Assembly (NCBI GenBank): GCA_036435485.1
Contig: CM071597.1
Location: forward strand, 51,505,881-51,569,880
Source of the DNA: Saposhnikovia divaricata
Taxonomy: Eukaryota > Streptophyta > Magnoliopsida > Apiales > Apiaceae
Direction of reading: 5' to 3'
Length of the DNA: 64,000 nt
The notes beneath the pieces are model-generated. The model saw only the letters and a program-made list of their open reading frames with translations, was not told the origin of the DNA and made no database searches. Positions within the stretch are counted from its first letter, which is position 1; the number at the start of each line of letters is the position of its first letter. Made by a program: the position numbers and the translations under genes. This document shows, piece by piece, positions 22,761-39,300 of the stretch.

Positions 22761-25700
22761 TGTGGTGCCCCCAAATCCGAGGTCAAAGATTCAGGTCGTC
22801 ACATCACCATCCAACCATATCATACCTGTATTAACTTTACAACTCAACAATACATCCATCCAGACCTCAATCTTACGCACAAACAAGTTAGAGCCTCGGA
22901 AACGATAATCAAAAGTAACACTAAATATTACAATTCATTTGTACAATCCAGAATCTTACGTACTTCCACTTATACAACTACACTTGAAGACAAGTCTTAC
23001 TATTACAGTTGAAAACCTATCAGACTTACTCTGTAGTATTTATCAGGAACTAAATCATCTCCGGGGTAAATCTTCTACTCCTCTTCTGCTGGTGCGGAGT
23101 TAATCGGCCAAATTCTTCTCTTTCTGAAAAGTTTTTATAAAGCAAGAATGAGCTACATAATGCTCAGCAAGTTCACCATTTTGAAAAATAATAATGTGGT
23201 TTATTTCGAAAACATTCCCAACTATATGGGTATATATCTCAGATTTCAAAACATAATTGGACAGTATATATGTCCGAGTTTGAATAAAACATCTATACTC
23301 ACTAAGGAGCTTTAAGAATAACATATGAACCCTTTATAAGGTTCCCATTTCAATATATCTCAAGTTTGAAAATATATACATATGAGTATATCATTTTCGG
23401 CAAAATACTCTACGGTTAACATACTGTACAGGGAATACTCTAAGGTTAACCTACGGTTAACCTACGGTTAACCTACGGTTAACCTCTTTCCTTCCATTAG
23501 CTTAGAAGGTTTCTCATTCAAAAACATTTCATTCTTTGAAATAATTGCAAGAGTGCACTAACACGTGCCAATCTTTATAGAAAATCTTGCAGTTCTAGAT
23601 ACTGCACATTGTCAATATTTTTCTTATCAAAAACCACACTATCGGCAACTTGGCACTTAGGCCCAAGAAGCAGTGTTTGAGTATTTTTCCAAAGTGGAGG
23701 ATGGGACTGGAAGAAAACATAAAAACCTGACAAGGATTGACGATGATCAGTCGCCACAACCAAGTCCAACAATCCGCGGGTCTTCTCTACTAGTAGAAGG
23801 ATAGAAACTACATCCGTAACTACCCTCGGGTGAAAACTACATCCGTAATCACCCTCGATGAAAACTACATCCGTAATCATCCTTCGGCAACACCTGGGCC
23901 GGAATAATTGATGGACCGCCTGGCTCACGGCCGCTTACAAATCCCGGGAATCATTCGTCAACGATTCCCACACCTGCCAGAGTCCCCTTTTTTTTCTTTC
24001 TTGTCAAAAATCATTTTGATAGAAAATTCGAGTAGTTGAAGTTCGACCTCAGTCGACCGATAATTCTTGAAAAGTGTACAAGAAGCAAAACCTGACCGGG
24101 GGTTTTCGAAAATGTTTTGGGTTCGAAAGACTTCGAGTTTGAAAACGATGAAGGTATCTTGGATTAGTTTTGTCTTTAAAATGATGAACAATAATTAATA
24201 AATGATATTTTGAGATTTAATATAAACAATTAATAAAATAATTATTTAATTAAAATAAGCTTTTAATCCAAGATAGATATTTTTGAGTATTTTTAACAAC
24301 GTAAAAATACTTAAGTATACGGTACTTCCCGAATGACTCTTCGGGTTTTCGCAATTTAATCATGATACAATAATATACCGCTCCCCGGTCAATAGTATAT
24401 TTGGACCGCTACGACCTCTATTGCTAGAGTCGTTGTCCGAAGGAAACACTTTCATTCTAAGTTCAAGGGTGTACAAACACATATGCATAAATCTCAAACT
24501 TCAACATAATCTCGTAAAGCATAAGCATATAATACGTTTGGAAGCTACAAACACAACAGTGAAAATCCTTTATATGAGTTTTGAAAGGTAAACTTGCCTT
24601 GGTTAGGGTGGGGTGGTCGAGCTTGCGACGTGGAACGAAGATATATACATAATCAATATTCGTACGTTAGTACCTTAACAACACTACTTAATCGTAAGGT
24701 TTTAAAGGATGTTAGACCAACTTAACGACTCCAATTTGTGACAACTAACCCTCCTATATGACCATGTCATCAGTTTATCACATTCATTACCCATTCGACT
24801 CGAATCCATCCCTCAAACTTTAAACACAAGTGAGTACTCTTAAAACTACGTTAAACTAAGCTTCTAGGTGATTTTTCACTCGCGCGCACTTCGCTTTAAC
24901 ATTTTTATAAAATTGAAAAATACAATTTTTATTCGAATTCTTTTTGGAAAGCCTTCACAACTGTATAATCTGACTACCCTCAAATTTTCATAACACTAGC
25001 ATAATTTTAAGGTGTCCTAACTCAGTTCACAAGTGGACAACACAATGCAGTCCGAATTCCAGAACCACACTGCACTAATCCGGCCATAACTCAAGATCTA
25101 CACATCTCCTGGGTATGAACCTTATATTTCTAGAAACTACATTCAATTATATTTCCAACCATATAAATTAGGTCCTCGGGTGACAAGATTTAGGGGTTCA
25201 AAACCCTCCTACAAGACAGTACATGCTCCCAGGAATTTACACAGCACTCATCTTTTCTCAAATATTCAAGAACTCACTTTATACATCACATCTACCATCA
25301 AAACCACCAAGACTTGTCTCTATAGCATACATGGGGTTACATACTCTAATTACAAGCCTTACAACCATCATAACAAGCACATAACTTCAAGATTTCATCA
25401 TCTACAACTCAAATCACCAAGATTCACTCCAAAACTTATAGATCTAACAATATAAACTATAAAGAAGTCATGCTAAGGGTTGAGAGATTTTATACCTTCC
25501 TTGATGTGTGTAATATCTTTCTAAACCTTGTATAATCCTTTTATAGCCTTGGGTAAGCTTGGATGATCAAAAGAAATGAAGAAAATAAAGTTAGTAATTC
25601 GGAGTTATTAGAATCCAACTGAAAGATCATGGAAAACGAGGCCCTTACCGAGCTTTTCTGATCGAGGATTCTAAATGAGAGTTGTAGAGCATCTTTACAG

Positions 25701-26691
25701 CTTTCTAATCATATAAAGAACACGAAATTCCATTGAGTAATGAAGGCTCTAGGCCCGTTTTACTGAGCTGCTGTTCTGCTGGGCAGAATGGGTGTTTTCT
25801 TGTGTTTGTTTTGTTTTGTTTGCTAAATAATGACTAATACATGTATTATATATCTATCTCATTTGGATGCATCTTCTTGTAATGTGTTGTCAACACCTCA
25901 TTGGCTCACTTGGATTTCCTTATCCACAACCATTGCAACAAAGTCCTCATCTTTTGTTTCTTTCATATTAGTCCCTTGGTTTGTTTCCTTTTCCAAAAAT
26001 TTGATTTCCTTGTTGTCTCGTGAATAAAGTTAATATGTTACAACTTATACTTTGCATATTATTGCTCTAATATGGCACAATACCTCGAATGAATATTAAT
26101 TCCAACATCCCTTGTTTATTTCTCTTTATCTCAGAAAACGTTCTCCCGATTTCTCAAGCATTCTCTATTTCTCAATTCTAGGAGTTTATTCTCAATCCTC
26201 TTTCTTTCTCATAATATATCCTTCCTTGGACTCTTAATATACCATATCCTTAATCCATGCTTCGTTCGCTCAATCGCTTAATTTCATTGTAAAGTTTCAG
26301 CGGTTTCTAGAACGTTTGTTTCACTTCCTCAGTGGTTTTCGTTCCAAATTCTCAAATCACTTATAATAAAATTCCAAAATATTAACTCCTCAATTCCTCA
26401 AATTAAATATCTCATTTCTTGATATTACTGATATATAATTCACTGCTCGGTCAAATATTACACAAAAATAGAATTTTGAATTTCTGAATTCCGATCGCAT
26501 TTACATACACTTATTTACTCCGTAGATTACTAGTATAACTTCGGAATATCCACACTACGTCTCGTACATAGTTGGCATGAAATTTTTTCTTAATCCTCAA
26601 AATCACTATTCATCCACCAAATCACTATTCATTGATGCACTTCATCATAATAGGAAAAGTTTTAATTCTATCGAAATTTTGGGTTCTTACA
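22761..26691 (-). repeat. family A LTR (middle)
   Basis: 3931 bp, nearly identical to 13155-17044. A distinguishing mark is a 12-bp tandem expansion (CTACGGTTAACC, about five copies, 23437-23485) absent from the other four copies. It has a primer-binding site on one side and a polypurine tract on the other (26692-26703), so it is flanked by internal sequence on both sides. It carries the LTR small ORF at 23100-23324. Confidence 0.88.
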
Positions 26692-27506
26692 GTCTCCCCT
26701 CCATAAAAGGAGTCCGTACCGGAATCAGTTTAGGAATCACTGGGGTTACTCCTTCTTTGTTTCACTCTTTCAACTTCCAGGTGGATTCTTCCACATCTTG
26801 ATTTTCTCACAATTCCTTATTAGTTTGAAAACCTTGTTCCTCAGCACTTGTTCTTCTCTATCCATGATTTCCACGGGTTGCTCCACATAGGTCAAGTCGG
26901 GTCATAGGTCCACTTGGTTGTACTCTATCACATGCCGATAGTCGGTGTGGTAGGGTCTTAACATAGACATATGAAACACATTATGAATTTGCTGCAAGCT
27001 TGGGGCAAGGCTAACTCGTAGGCTAACTTCCCAATACGCCTCAAAATCTCAAAAGGTCCAATAAACCTCAGACTTAGCTTCTCTTTCTTAACAAACCGCA
27101 TCAATCCTTTCCAGGGGATACCTTTAGCATCACGAAGTTTCCCACCTCATACTCCTTTGATATCTCATAAAATTTGACCATTCGAAATAATGGGTTTCGT
27201 AAAAAAAACTAATGACTTTTACATACACTCGTCTGTACCGTAAGGACGTAATATCAATTCGAAATCTTCATTTAATAATTCGTACATATCGTGATTGCAA
27301 AATTTTCTTATCCACCCATAAAATTACTATTCATCCAGGTTTCGAATATTCACAAAAATTAGGACTATTGCAGTCTCATCTCCTTAAAAGGATTCTATAT
27401 TAAGAACCTAAGGAAAATAGTTGTGGATACAATTCCAACTTTACCCTTTCCAACTCTCAGGTTGACACTTCAACCCTTTTGTTCTCTCACCTGGGTCTCA
27501 CCCCTT
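26692..27506 (-). pseudogene. family A partial internal region (pol 3' end)
   Basis: It matches 17045-17847: polypurine tract, chromodomain remnant, integrase C-terminus and the same ~480-bp integrase deletion. It ends abruptly at 27506, where host-like sequence begins. No LTR lies beyond, so the element to which it belonged is truncated. Confidence 0.8.
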
Positions 27507-27775
27507 AAAAAATCCTTGACAAAGAGAAAATACTCAAGAAACGTATTCTCATGGCTAAAGATGTTGCAAAAAATACTCTAATTTAAACACACCGCTTTAC
27601 TTGATTCCAGCTATGCACAGAGGCAGCCTCAAAAAGAAAAAGTGCACATGTTGGTATGCATCATCAATATTTCTGTAAGTTCCATATGTTGTTAAATATC
27701 ACGTGTTAAATTGTATTATGGATAATTTACATATAGCTTCTGTTGTTTCTGTAATATGGTAAGAAGTTAACTCAC
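27507..27775 (-). other. probable host intron and flank
   Basis: On the minus strand this follows the exon at 27776-27967 after a good 5' splice site (TG|GTGAGT, 27776/27775). About 110 bp downstream is an acceptor-like TTACAG followed by a short stretch that, joined in the donor's phase, gives about 14 codons and a stop (TGA); this could be a terminal exon but is weak. The rest has no recognisable content. Confidence 0.4.
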
Positions 27776-27967
27776 CATTCAAATCAACAGTTGGTGCATA
27801 ATCAATTCTACTTAATGGACCAATTGGCTTTGCCAAAGAATAGTTCCCGTAGAAACATGTAGAGCCAGCAGAAGAGCTTTTGCTGGTACTGTAACGTATA
27901 AACGACCATTGTTTCTTGGGGTAGCAGTAAAATTCTTGTCTATTGAACTCAAATCCTGGATCCACTT
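27776..27967 (-). CDS. host gene exon, 3' part, split by element C
   Basis: On the minus strand the frame is open from the edge of element C (27967) to a consensus 5' splice site, GTGAGT, at 27775. It encodes VDPGFEFNRQEFYCYPKKQW, later FYGNYSLAKPIGPLSRIDYA and APTVDLN. The composition is rich in Tyr, Cys and Trp, like a folded globular domain, and unlike retroelement proteins or repeat ORFs. The frame continues without a stop at 56954-56996 on the far side of element C, whose target duplication CACTT lies inside the exon. I do not recognise the family. It could be a functional gene disrupted here, an older pseudogene, or a fragment carried by another transposon. Confidence 0.55.
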
Positions 27968-28230
27968 TGTAAGAACCCCAAATTTTGGATATAATTAAAA
28001 CTTTTTATTAAGTAATGATAAAATGAGGAACAATGATTCCGACAACAAGGTCACCAGCAATAATGAATGGTGGTTTCAAAGAACAATGATTGTAATGAAT
28101 GGATATTGCTTTGGACAATGATCCTGATGCATTGGTATATTGTCAGAATAGAGTAATTCGATGGTTGAGGACCTAGATAAGAATAATCTACCATCCAGGA
28201 AGGAGCTAATGGATCCTTGAAGGGAAATGA

Positions 28231-28341
28231 GTACGTGCATAGTATTTCCCATACGTGCATAGTGTTTCCCGTACGTGCATAGTGTTTCCCATACGTGCAT
28301 AGTATTTCCGGTATGTGCATAGTGTTTCCCGTACGTGCATA
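28231..28341. repeat. 20-bp minisatellite in C 5' LTR (6 units)
   Basis: Six copies of TACGTGCATAGTGTTTCCCR in tandem, the last partial. The 3' LTR has five copies (52202-52290), so one unit was gained or lost after insertion. Confidence 0.9.
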
Positions 28342-30724
28342 GTAATTTGGTGGATGAATAGTGATTTTGTAAGTTGGAAAACTTTTCACGCCACCCTATG
28401 TACGGGACGTGATATGGATGTTTCGAAGTCATATTAGTAATACGCGGGGGAAATAAGTGAATGCAGAGACGATCGGAATTCAGAAATTCCAAATTCTTTT
28501 TCGGTATAATATTTGACCGGACAGTGGATTAAATATTATTATAATCCAAGAATTGAGATATTAACTTTGAGGATTTGATATTTTGGGATGTTATTATATT
28601 TGATTTAAGAATGAAAGTAGGAAACCACTGAGGCAGTGAAACAAGCGTTCTAGAAACCGCTAAAACGTTATCACGTGATTAATCAATAAAGCGAACGAAT
28701 CCTAGATTACGGATTAAGTTCGTATCGAGATTAAATATCCTACATGGTCATCACGAGGATTATATTAAGGATTGGGGAAGGTATTATGAATATCGAGAAA
28801 TTTCCCGGTAAACCCTAGAGGTGAAACTACTTAGTTATTCGCCCGAATGATCAATCGAAACGAGCAATAACCGGACAAAAGAAACAAGCAGTGGAAGCAA
28901 GAGTCATGCATAAGCTACTAGATAAATATCTAGCAACCAAGTGGGCTAAGTAACTAGCATGTTAAGGATTGAACTAGTAGTTAGCCAAATCAAACTCTAG
29001 TTAGCCATAAATCAATCCAAGTGCTACACATGCTTTCAAATCTCACCATTCATTCCAAAAGCACTTTAATAAAGTAAAAAGAGATGAGATATCATCCAAG
29101 GTTCATCACATTATGAATTATTATCAAAACAACCAAGCAAACACAAAGAACTCTCCATTTTCCTTTCTTCCTTGAAAAATTCTGCCAAGGTGCTAGAAGT
29201 AAGGCTTCCAATCATCATTTGATATTGAAATATTTATGGTGAGTACTTCATATCATAGCTTAGATCCCCTAGACATTTCAGCTTCAAATTCATCTTTTTC
29301 CATTTTCAAATAAATCATCAAAGATGATGATGAATAGTGTTTTCAAGAACTAATCTTTGTTTTTCTTGTTTTCATGGTTGATCCTAGCTAACTTAAGGCT
29401 ATCCAAGGACCATACCAAGATTTGTGAGGCTAGTACATACTCCAAGGAAGGTATAAGAATTGAAAACCCTAGATCTACTTTGAGTTTTAAGCATGTTCTT
29501 GATGGATCTATCTTAGTTATGATTATGTTCATGTTATAAGCATGCTTAGTTAGTGATTTAGTGATTTGATTAACATGATGATTTTGATGCTAAGATCAGT
29601 AGCTTCTGGACTTGTTGAGATGCTTATTATGTGTATAATTTGTTTAGATGCCCGGTGTGGCTTGGGTTGTTGATTACGATTTATGGAACGTCCGATTTAT
29701 AGCCGTCGTAATGCTCGATTTTTGTTAACCTTAAGAAATCGTGTTTGACAGTAGCCATAAGTCACTGTCCAGTATCATGTTCTGCCATGGAAAGATAGAT
29801 CATGTTATAAGCTTCGTTTTGATATAAAGATCATGTGAAACGGACTTACGGTTTAGGAATTATGGCCGATTCACTAAAAGACGTTCGAAACCGTAAGTAC
29901 GAGTTCGTTATTAAAATTGAACCCTCGTAAAATACGTAAGTCAGTGGCGAATCTTGGTAATTAAATACTAGAGGTAAAAAGGAAGGTGTGAGAGAAAACC
30001 TCATGTGAAATGGATCGTTTTCCGATTTTATAAAAATGTTCGAATCAAAGTTAATCGCAAACGAACCCCTAAAAACCCGCTTGATTATAACTTCGGTAAA
30101 ACACTTAGAAAACGGGCGATAAAACTCGGAGCATAATATTGATTTGTAACGATCGACTTTAGAACTTGTATGACTTAAGTATGTCCCAAGTGTAAGTACA
30201 ATGACATGTCGCATTAACGAACGAATGTCGGGTCGGATCGATGATAAAAGGAATCCACTAAAAGGGGTATAACGAGATAACTCGAGAACGTGTTTCGATT
30301 TAAGTATAACTTAACTTTTAAGATGTTAAGTGATTAATCCCGAATGCCTTGGCTATTTATAGATCACCAAGCTGACCCGGGACCCGCTACCACTACCCCT
30401 TACCGTACTCGACTACCAGGCAAGTTTCAATTCCCTTCTTTTAGGCTGTTGTTGTGATTGAATATATATATATATATATATGTTTTCTGTTGTACATATG
30501 CCATAGCATGCATGCCTACTTTCAAGTTATATCATTATGCTTGTTCCCTGATTGTTTATTGGCTTATAAATTATACAGCTAACGTATCAATTATAAGCCG
30601 GTTATTGTAAGACCCTCAGAGAAGGGTGTATATATCTTATTCATCAACTATAGACCGGGAGTCAATATTTCTTGATATATCAAGGTTACCTCGAAGGAAA
30701 ATATTTAAGTAAAATTTTCCCTTA

Positions 30725-31380
30725 TTCGGGCGACGAATATTATTTGAATATTCGTTCGAGATTATTTATTTAACGATCGTTACTTCAAATAATTATTTGA
30801 ACGTAACCATTCGACGAATAATATTTCTCAATATTCATTCAGAGTCGAATTGATTATCGATTATTATTTCGAATATTCTTCTAAAGATGTGACTACTAAA
30901 TGAATATTATTTGAATATTCATTTAGAATATTATTTTATTAAATAAATATTACTTTTGAAAATTCATTTAAGATATTAATTACTTGATGAATATTATTTT
31001 AAATATTCATCTGAAGCCTGATTTATTTATCGAATATTATCTCGAATATTCCTTTAGGGCTTGGATTACTAAATGAATATTACCTGATATTCATTTAGAA
31101 TATTATTCATTAAATGAATATTACTATTTGAATATTCATTTAAATTCCTAATTAATTATGAATATTATCTTAAGTATTCCTTTCAGGCCCTATTAATTAA
31201 TGAATATTATTTTGAATATTCATTTAAATATTTATTTATTCAATAAATATTCTCCTGATGTTTCACCAGGGATTATTTTGAGAAATACCCTGATTAAAGA
31301 TATTCTTTAATATTCTTAAATATTCTTTAAATATTTTTAATTCAATAAATATTCTCTGAATATTTATTTCATACTTAGAA
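30725..31380. repeat. AT-rich palindrome cluster in C LTR
   Basis: Repeated blocks of AAATGAATATTATTTGAATA followed by TTCATTTA, spaced about 60-70 bp, each able to fold back on itself around AATATT. The same cluster is in the 3' LTR (54670-55200, continuing 55474-55590) and in element D (59645-60290). Confidence 0.8.
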
Positions 31381-32328
31381 TAACCTCAATAAGGTTTATC
31401 TTCTTCGATTATTACAGAAAATACCTCGGAGTCATATTATTATTAATCTTATATCAAGAAAGGTTCTAAGACATCATTCTTCTTTGAGTCTACCTCTCTA
31501 ATAATAAGGGAACCTTACTTGGAAAATGTTATTTATCTTGTCGACTTCCCGGTCATAGAGTATTCTCTTCACTCGCAACTCGGGTGCTGTTGACTTATTA
31601 AGTCGTTGTTTACCTTCTCATCTTTCGAGGGGTAAGATTGTTGGAACAAGTTGATATTCGATACCAAGCCACAACTTGGAAGTTATTGGTGAATTTTCCT
31701 TTCCAACTAGATACGACTACCTTGTAGAGTCTTATCAACAAGTATTATACTTGGGGAAAGGGGGACGAACGTTACATTCAGAATCATGAATTCTATTTGA
31801 ACTAGGAGTCGTGTAAGTGGCCGAGTAGCGCCGGTCCATCCCCTTTGGCCCAACCGTTGGCCGGGGAGAGCTAGTAAGGCGGTAGACAAGTAAAGCCGTC
31901 AGTTCTTCCTTCTACCGGTAGTAAATCTAATTTGAGCTGTACGATCTCGACTGATCATCAAGATTGGAACAGCGGGCGCGGTGAATACTCCATCATTGGT
32001 TCATCATCCAAACTTATTTATTTCCCGCAACATGATTATTGTTGGCAGAGCTGGAAAAGTGTTCATAACTGGAATTGCAATCTTTTCATGCAAGTTCCTC
32101 TTTTTAATGACAATGAGAATATCTCGCTTACTTTTGATGTAGCAGATATTTCTACAAACAAATACTTTGAGTTACCTGGTAACTTCATCCTTTATATTAT
32201 ACTGGCAATAACCTCATTAATGCATGGCATATGGTTTCAAAGGATATTTTGAACTGCTGTATATATGTATCACTGTTCAGTTATATTATTGTTGGTGGGC
32301 TTTCGCTCACCCTTGCTTTGTTCATATT

Positions 32329-32445
32329 ATGTCACAACAACAGCTAGGACAGATGGCTCGCATCAGGCGCACTCGGCGCAAGCGGGTTACCCGACCCACC
32401 GGACTCCCCGCTGAGATGCTAGCCGCCATTGCTGAGGTAGCATAG
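32329..32445 (+). other. 38-codon basic ORF in LTR, shared by C and D
   Basis: From ATG 32329: MSQQQLGQMAR, then the basic run RIRRTRRKRVTRP, ending AEMLAAIAEVA and a TAG stop. The same ORF of equal length is at 56545-56661 (C 3' LTR) and 61247-61363 (element D). D differs by three substitutions and has no indel, although D's upstream ORF in the same LTR is frameshifted. It lies ~290 bp before the LTR end. A longer in-frame ATG (32224) exists in C. Function unknown; the Arg/Lys run resembles a nuclear-localisation or nucleic-acid-binding segment. Confidence 0.4.
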
Positions 32446-32741
32446 TTAGACAACTTTTGTTTCCTGTTTAACTATATGTATAATTAATGTAATCAACGGC
32501 AAAACTGTTAAACTTATGATGTTATCCTTTTGGGATTGTAATAACGTTTATTCGTAACCCTTTAATGTAAGACTTATTTCAATTTCATCTTTGGGACTAT
32601 AACTGTTGTGCGTGTGAGTGGATATTATTGTGGGGTCACAGCATGTGATTTATTTATTGTGGACTCAAGTCAAGTATTATTAATGGATGTAAGACCGTAA
32701 CCACCAGATCCCTGACCCCGGATCTGGGGGTGTTACAGAAG

Positions 32742-32753
32742 TGGTATCAGAGC
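32742..32753 (+). other. element C primer-binding site
   Basis: TGGTATCAGAGC, five bases after the 5' LTR end, complementary to initiator tRNA-Met. Confidence 0.92.
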
Positions 32754-36322
<3,569 letters not shown>

Positions 36323-36327
36323 AATGA

Positions 36328-39300
36328 TGTAAGAACCCTAATTTTTGGTAATATTTCCTTTTATTTAATATCTTGTGACATTGTCAATATGGAACCTTTC
36401 TAGTCATCCCTGTTGATTAATAGAATTGATTGTCTGAGAAACTGTGTTGTTGCATTCACTATGTAAGATAAAAGGGAGATTGTAAAGGCAAGAGTCTTAT
36501 TGTTAGTAAGATTTATAAAACTTGGGATTTGAGAATGATTAGAGTATTAAAAGATTTATTAAGAATTATGACGAGAAATTTTGGATATTCGAGGGATTTA
36601 CACAATTAAGTACTTAAGGAATTATAGGGGAAATCTCTACGCGACAAAATATTATTACGAGAGATTAATTAAGATACGATATGAATTAAAGATTAAATGA
36701 CAAGCATTGGTGAAAGAATAATGATACAAGGAGTAGTATTGCATGCAAGTCCCATGCAACCAAGTGGTTAGGAATAAGCAAACTAGTTAACCAAATGGAA
36801 GGGGAATAGTAACTAGTTAGCTTGCTTTTCAAAAAGGGGAGACAAGAAGTACACATGCCCATGCCTTGCTAGTACTTGCCTATGCATACATTATATGTAT
36901 CACCCAACACTTAACCTCAATTATTCTACCAACACAACACAAAAATCAAAACAACACAAACACTCCCCCCCCTTCTAGCTTGCTCTCGGCCAAGCATAAA
37001 AATGGGAGAAGAAAATTCTTCCTCCCCCATTTCCCCTCACTCATAAATCAAGATATAATTACTAGGCCCTCTACATCATCTAAGCAAGGTATGTTAAGAG
37101 TTTCAAGCCATTTCATCCATCCAAATTCTAGTTATAAATTGTTAAAGATTTGGTGAATAGTAACCATGTTTGATTTTTCTTGGATTGTAAGGGTTGTAGG
37201 AGACCATTCAAGGTGTTATTGAGTTTGGTAAAGCTTATCCAAGACTCCTAGGTGCTCAAGAAGGTATAAAAATCACAAACCCTTTTGGTTATGTAGTGTT
37301 TATAATGTTTGGTAGTAGATCCATGTATATATGAGTTAATCTTGGTTGTATAAGTATTGGATGGCATGGATCTTGAGTTTTGATGTTGAGATTGTGACTT
37401 TTATGACTATGGATGATATATATATCTCCATGAGTGTTATGAACCATGATCTAAGTGTATTAAGTGTTGATTATGTTATGGAAGTGTGAAAAATGGTTGA
37501 TCTAAGTAGTTTGTGCTTGCTGAATTTTTTCCAGGAACATTGACCTGTATTGTAGCACGATTTTGAACCCCCAAATGTTGTCCCCTGATGACCTACCTTA
37601 TATTGTTGGAAAGATAATTGAATGTAGTTTCTGGAAATGTAAGGTTCATAGCTAGGTGATGTGCGGATTTTTAGTTATGGCCGGAGAAGTGAATTTTGTT
37701 TCTGGTCTATGGACTGCATTAAGTGACCCCCTTGTGAACCTTGTTTAAACCCCTAAAAATATATGTGGGATCATGGAAAAATTTGAGAATGTAGGGAATG
37801 TAGTGGTTAAGATCACCCAAAAGGAATTGGATTAAAATATGAAATTTTGGATTTTATAAAAATGCTAGAGTAAAATTCGTGCAATGGAAAAAGTCGATTA
37901 GTGAAGCAAAATTCTAGGGTTAGTGGTTATGATTCGAAAGTGGTAATTAAATTAAGTCGAGTAAGTGACGAGCGTAATCGAGTGATGACATGAACCTATA
38001 GTGGGGCTAAAGAGTCATAAGACGAAGTCGTTAAGTTAATTTCGTACCCCCCTAAACCCCGTAATTAAAGAGATAGTGTTAAGGTACTAACGAACGATTA
38101 TTGCTTATGTATAGATCGTTCGAATCCGCACGCTCGACCACCCCAACCAAGCCAAGGCAAGTTTACTTTTCAAAACTTATACATATACAAGGACTTTCAC
38201 TGTTGTGTTTGTAGTTTTCAACTATATCAAATGTTATGCTTATCGAAGTATTGATGCAATTGAGATTGTATAAGTACATATATGTTTGTACCCCTTGAAC
38301 TTAGATTGAAATGTTTTCTTCGGAAAACGACTCTAGCAATAGAGGTCGTAGCGGTCCGTATATACTATTGACCGGGGAGCGGTATACTATTATATCGTAT
38401 CTAGATTGCGAAAACCCGAAGGGTCATTCGGGGAGTATCGTATACTCAAATATTATGTTCATATCTTCGTAAATACTCGAAACCCTATCTTGGATTAAAA
38501 GTTTATTTTATCGAATAATAATTTTATTAATTATTAATATTAAATCTTAAAATATTATTTATTAATTACTGTTCATTATTTAAAGACAAGTTAATCCAAG
38601 ATACTTTTTAATTCTTTCAAACTCGAACACTTTCGAACTCAAAACATTTTCGAAAACCCCCGGTCAGGTTCTGCTTCGTGTATGATTTCAAGAATCATCG
38701 GTCGATTGATGTCGGACCTCAATTACTCTGTTTTCAATCAAAATCAAGTTTTCAAAATAAAAAGAAAAAGGGACTCTGGCAGGTGTGGGAACCGTTGACG
38801 AACGATTCCCGGGATGTGTAAGCGGCTGTGGGCCAGGCGGTCCATCAATTATTATTCCGGCCCAGGTGTTGCCGAAGGATGATTACGGATGTAGTTTTCA
38901 TCGAGGGTGATTACGGATGTAGTTTTCACTCGGGGATAGTTACGGATGTAGTTTCTATCCTTCTACCGGTAGAGAAGACCCGCGGATTATTGGACTTGGA
39001 TGTGGCGACTGATCATCGTCAATCCCTGTCAGGTTTTTATGTTTTCTTCCAGTCCCATCCTCCACTTTGGAAAAATACTCAAACACTGCTTCTTGGGCCT
39101 AAGTGCCAAGTTGCTGATAGTGTGGTTTTTGATGAGAAAATATTGACATCGTGCAGTATCTAGAACTGCAAGATTTTCTATAAAGATGGGCACGTGTTAG
39201 TGCACTCTTCCAATTGTTTCAAAGAATGAAATGTTTTTGTATGAGAAACCTTCTAAGCTAATGGAATGAAAGAGGTTTGCAATGATGTATTCCTTGTACA

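Larger units (their letters stand above)
13155..27506 (-). mobile_element. family A (Tekay-like) LTR-INT-LTR-INT complex
   Basis: Read on the minus strand: partial internal region (27506-26692), LTR (26691-22761), primer-binding site and complete internal region (22760-17045), LTR (17044-13155). 13155-17847 and 22761-27507 are closely alike across LTR and adjoining internal sequence, then diverge sharply after TCTCACC. The middle LTR thus serves as 3' LTR for one internal region and 5' LTR for the next, which suggests unequal recombination between elements or a tandem array. The lineage follows from the plus-strand relative at 36328-49815, which has a chromodomain. Coding capacity is lost. 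Confidence 0.8.
27968..32736 (+). repeat. element C 5' LTR
   Basis: 4769 bp from TGTAAGAACCCCAAATTTTG to GGGGGTGTTACA. Notable parts: a 20-bp minisatellite (28231-28341, six units), a CTAG-rich stretch (28913-29010), a TATA-like TATTTATA (30354-30361) followed by CCAGGCAAGTTT (30417-30428), a (TA)n run (30462-30482), a ~650-bp cluster of GAATATTC-type palindromes (30725-31380) and small ORFs near the end. Confidence 0.92.

Noticed and set aside
29357..29539. 60-codon ORFs on both strands of C LTR (also 53300-53489)
   Set aside because: They occur at the same place on both strands only because the LTR is repeated; absent as a frame in element D.
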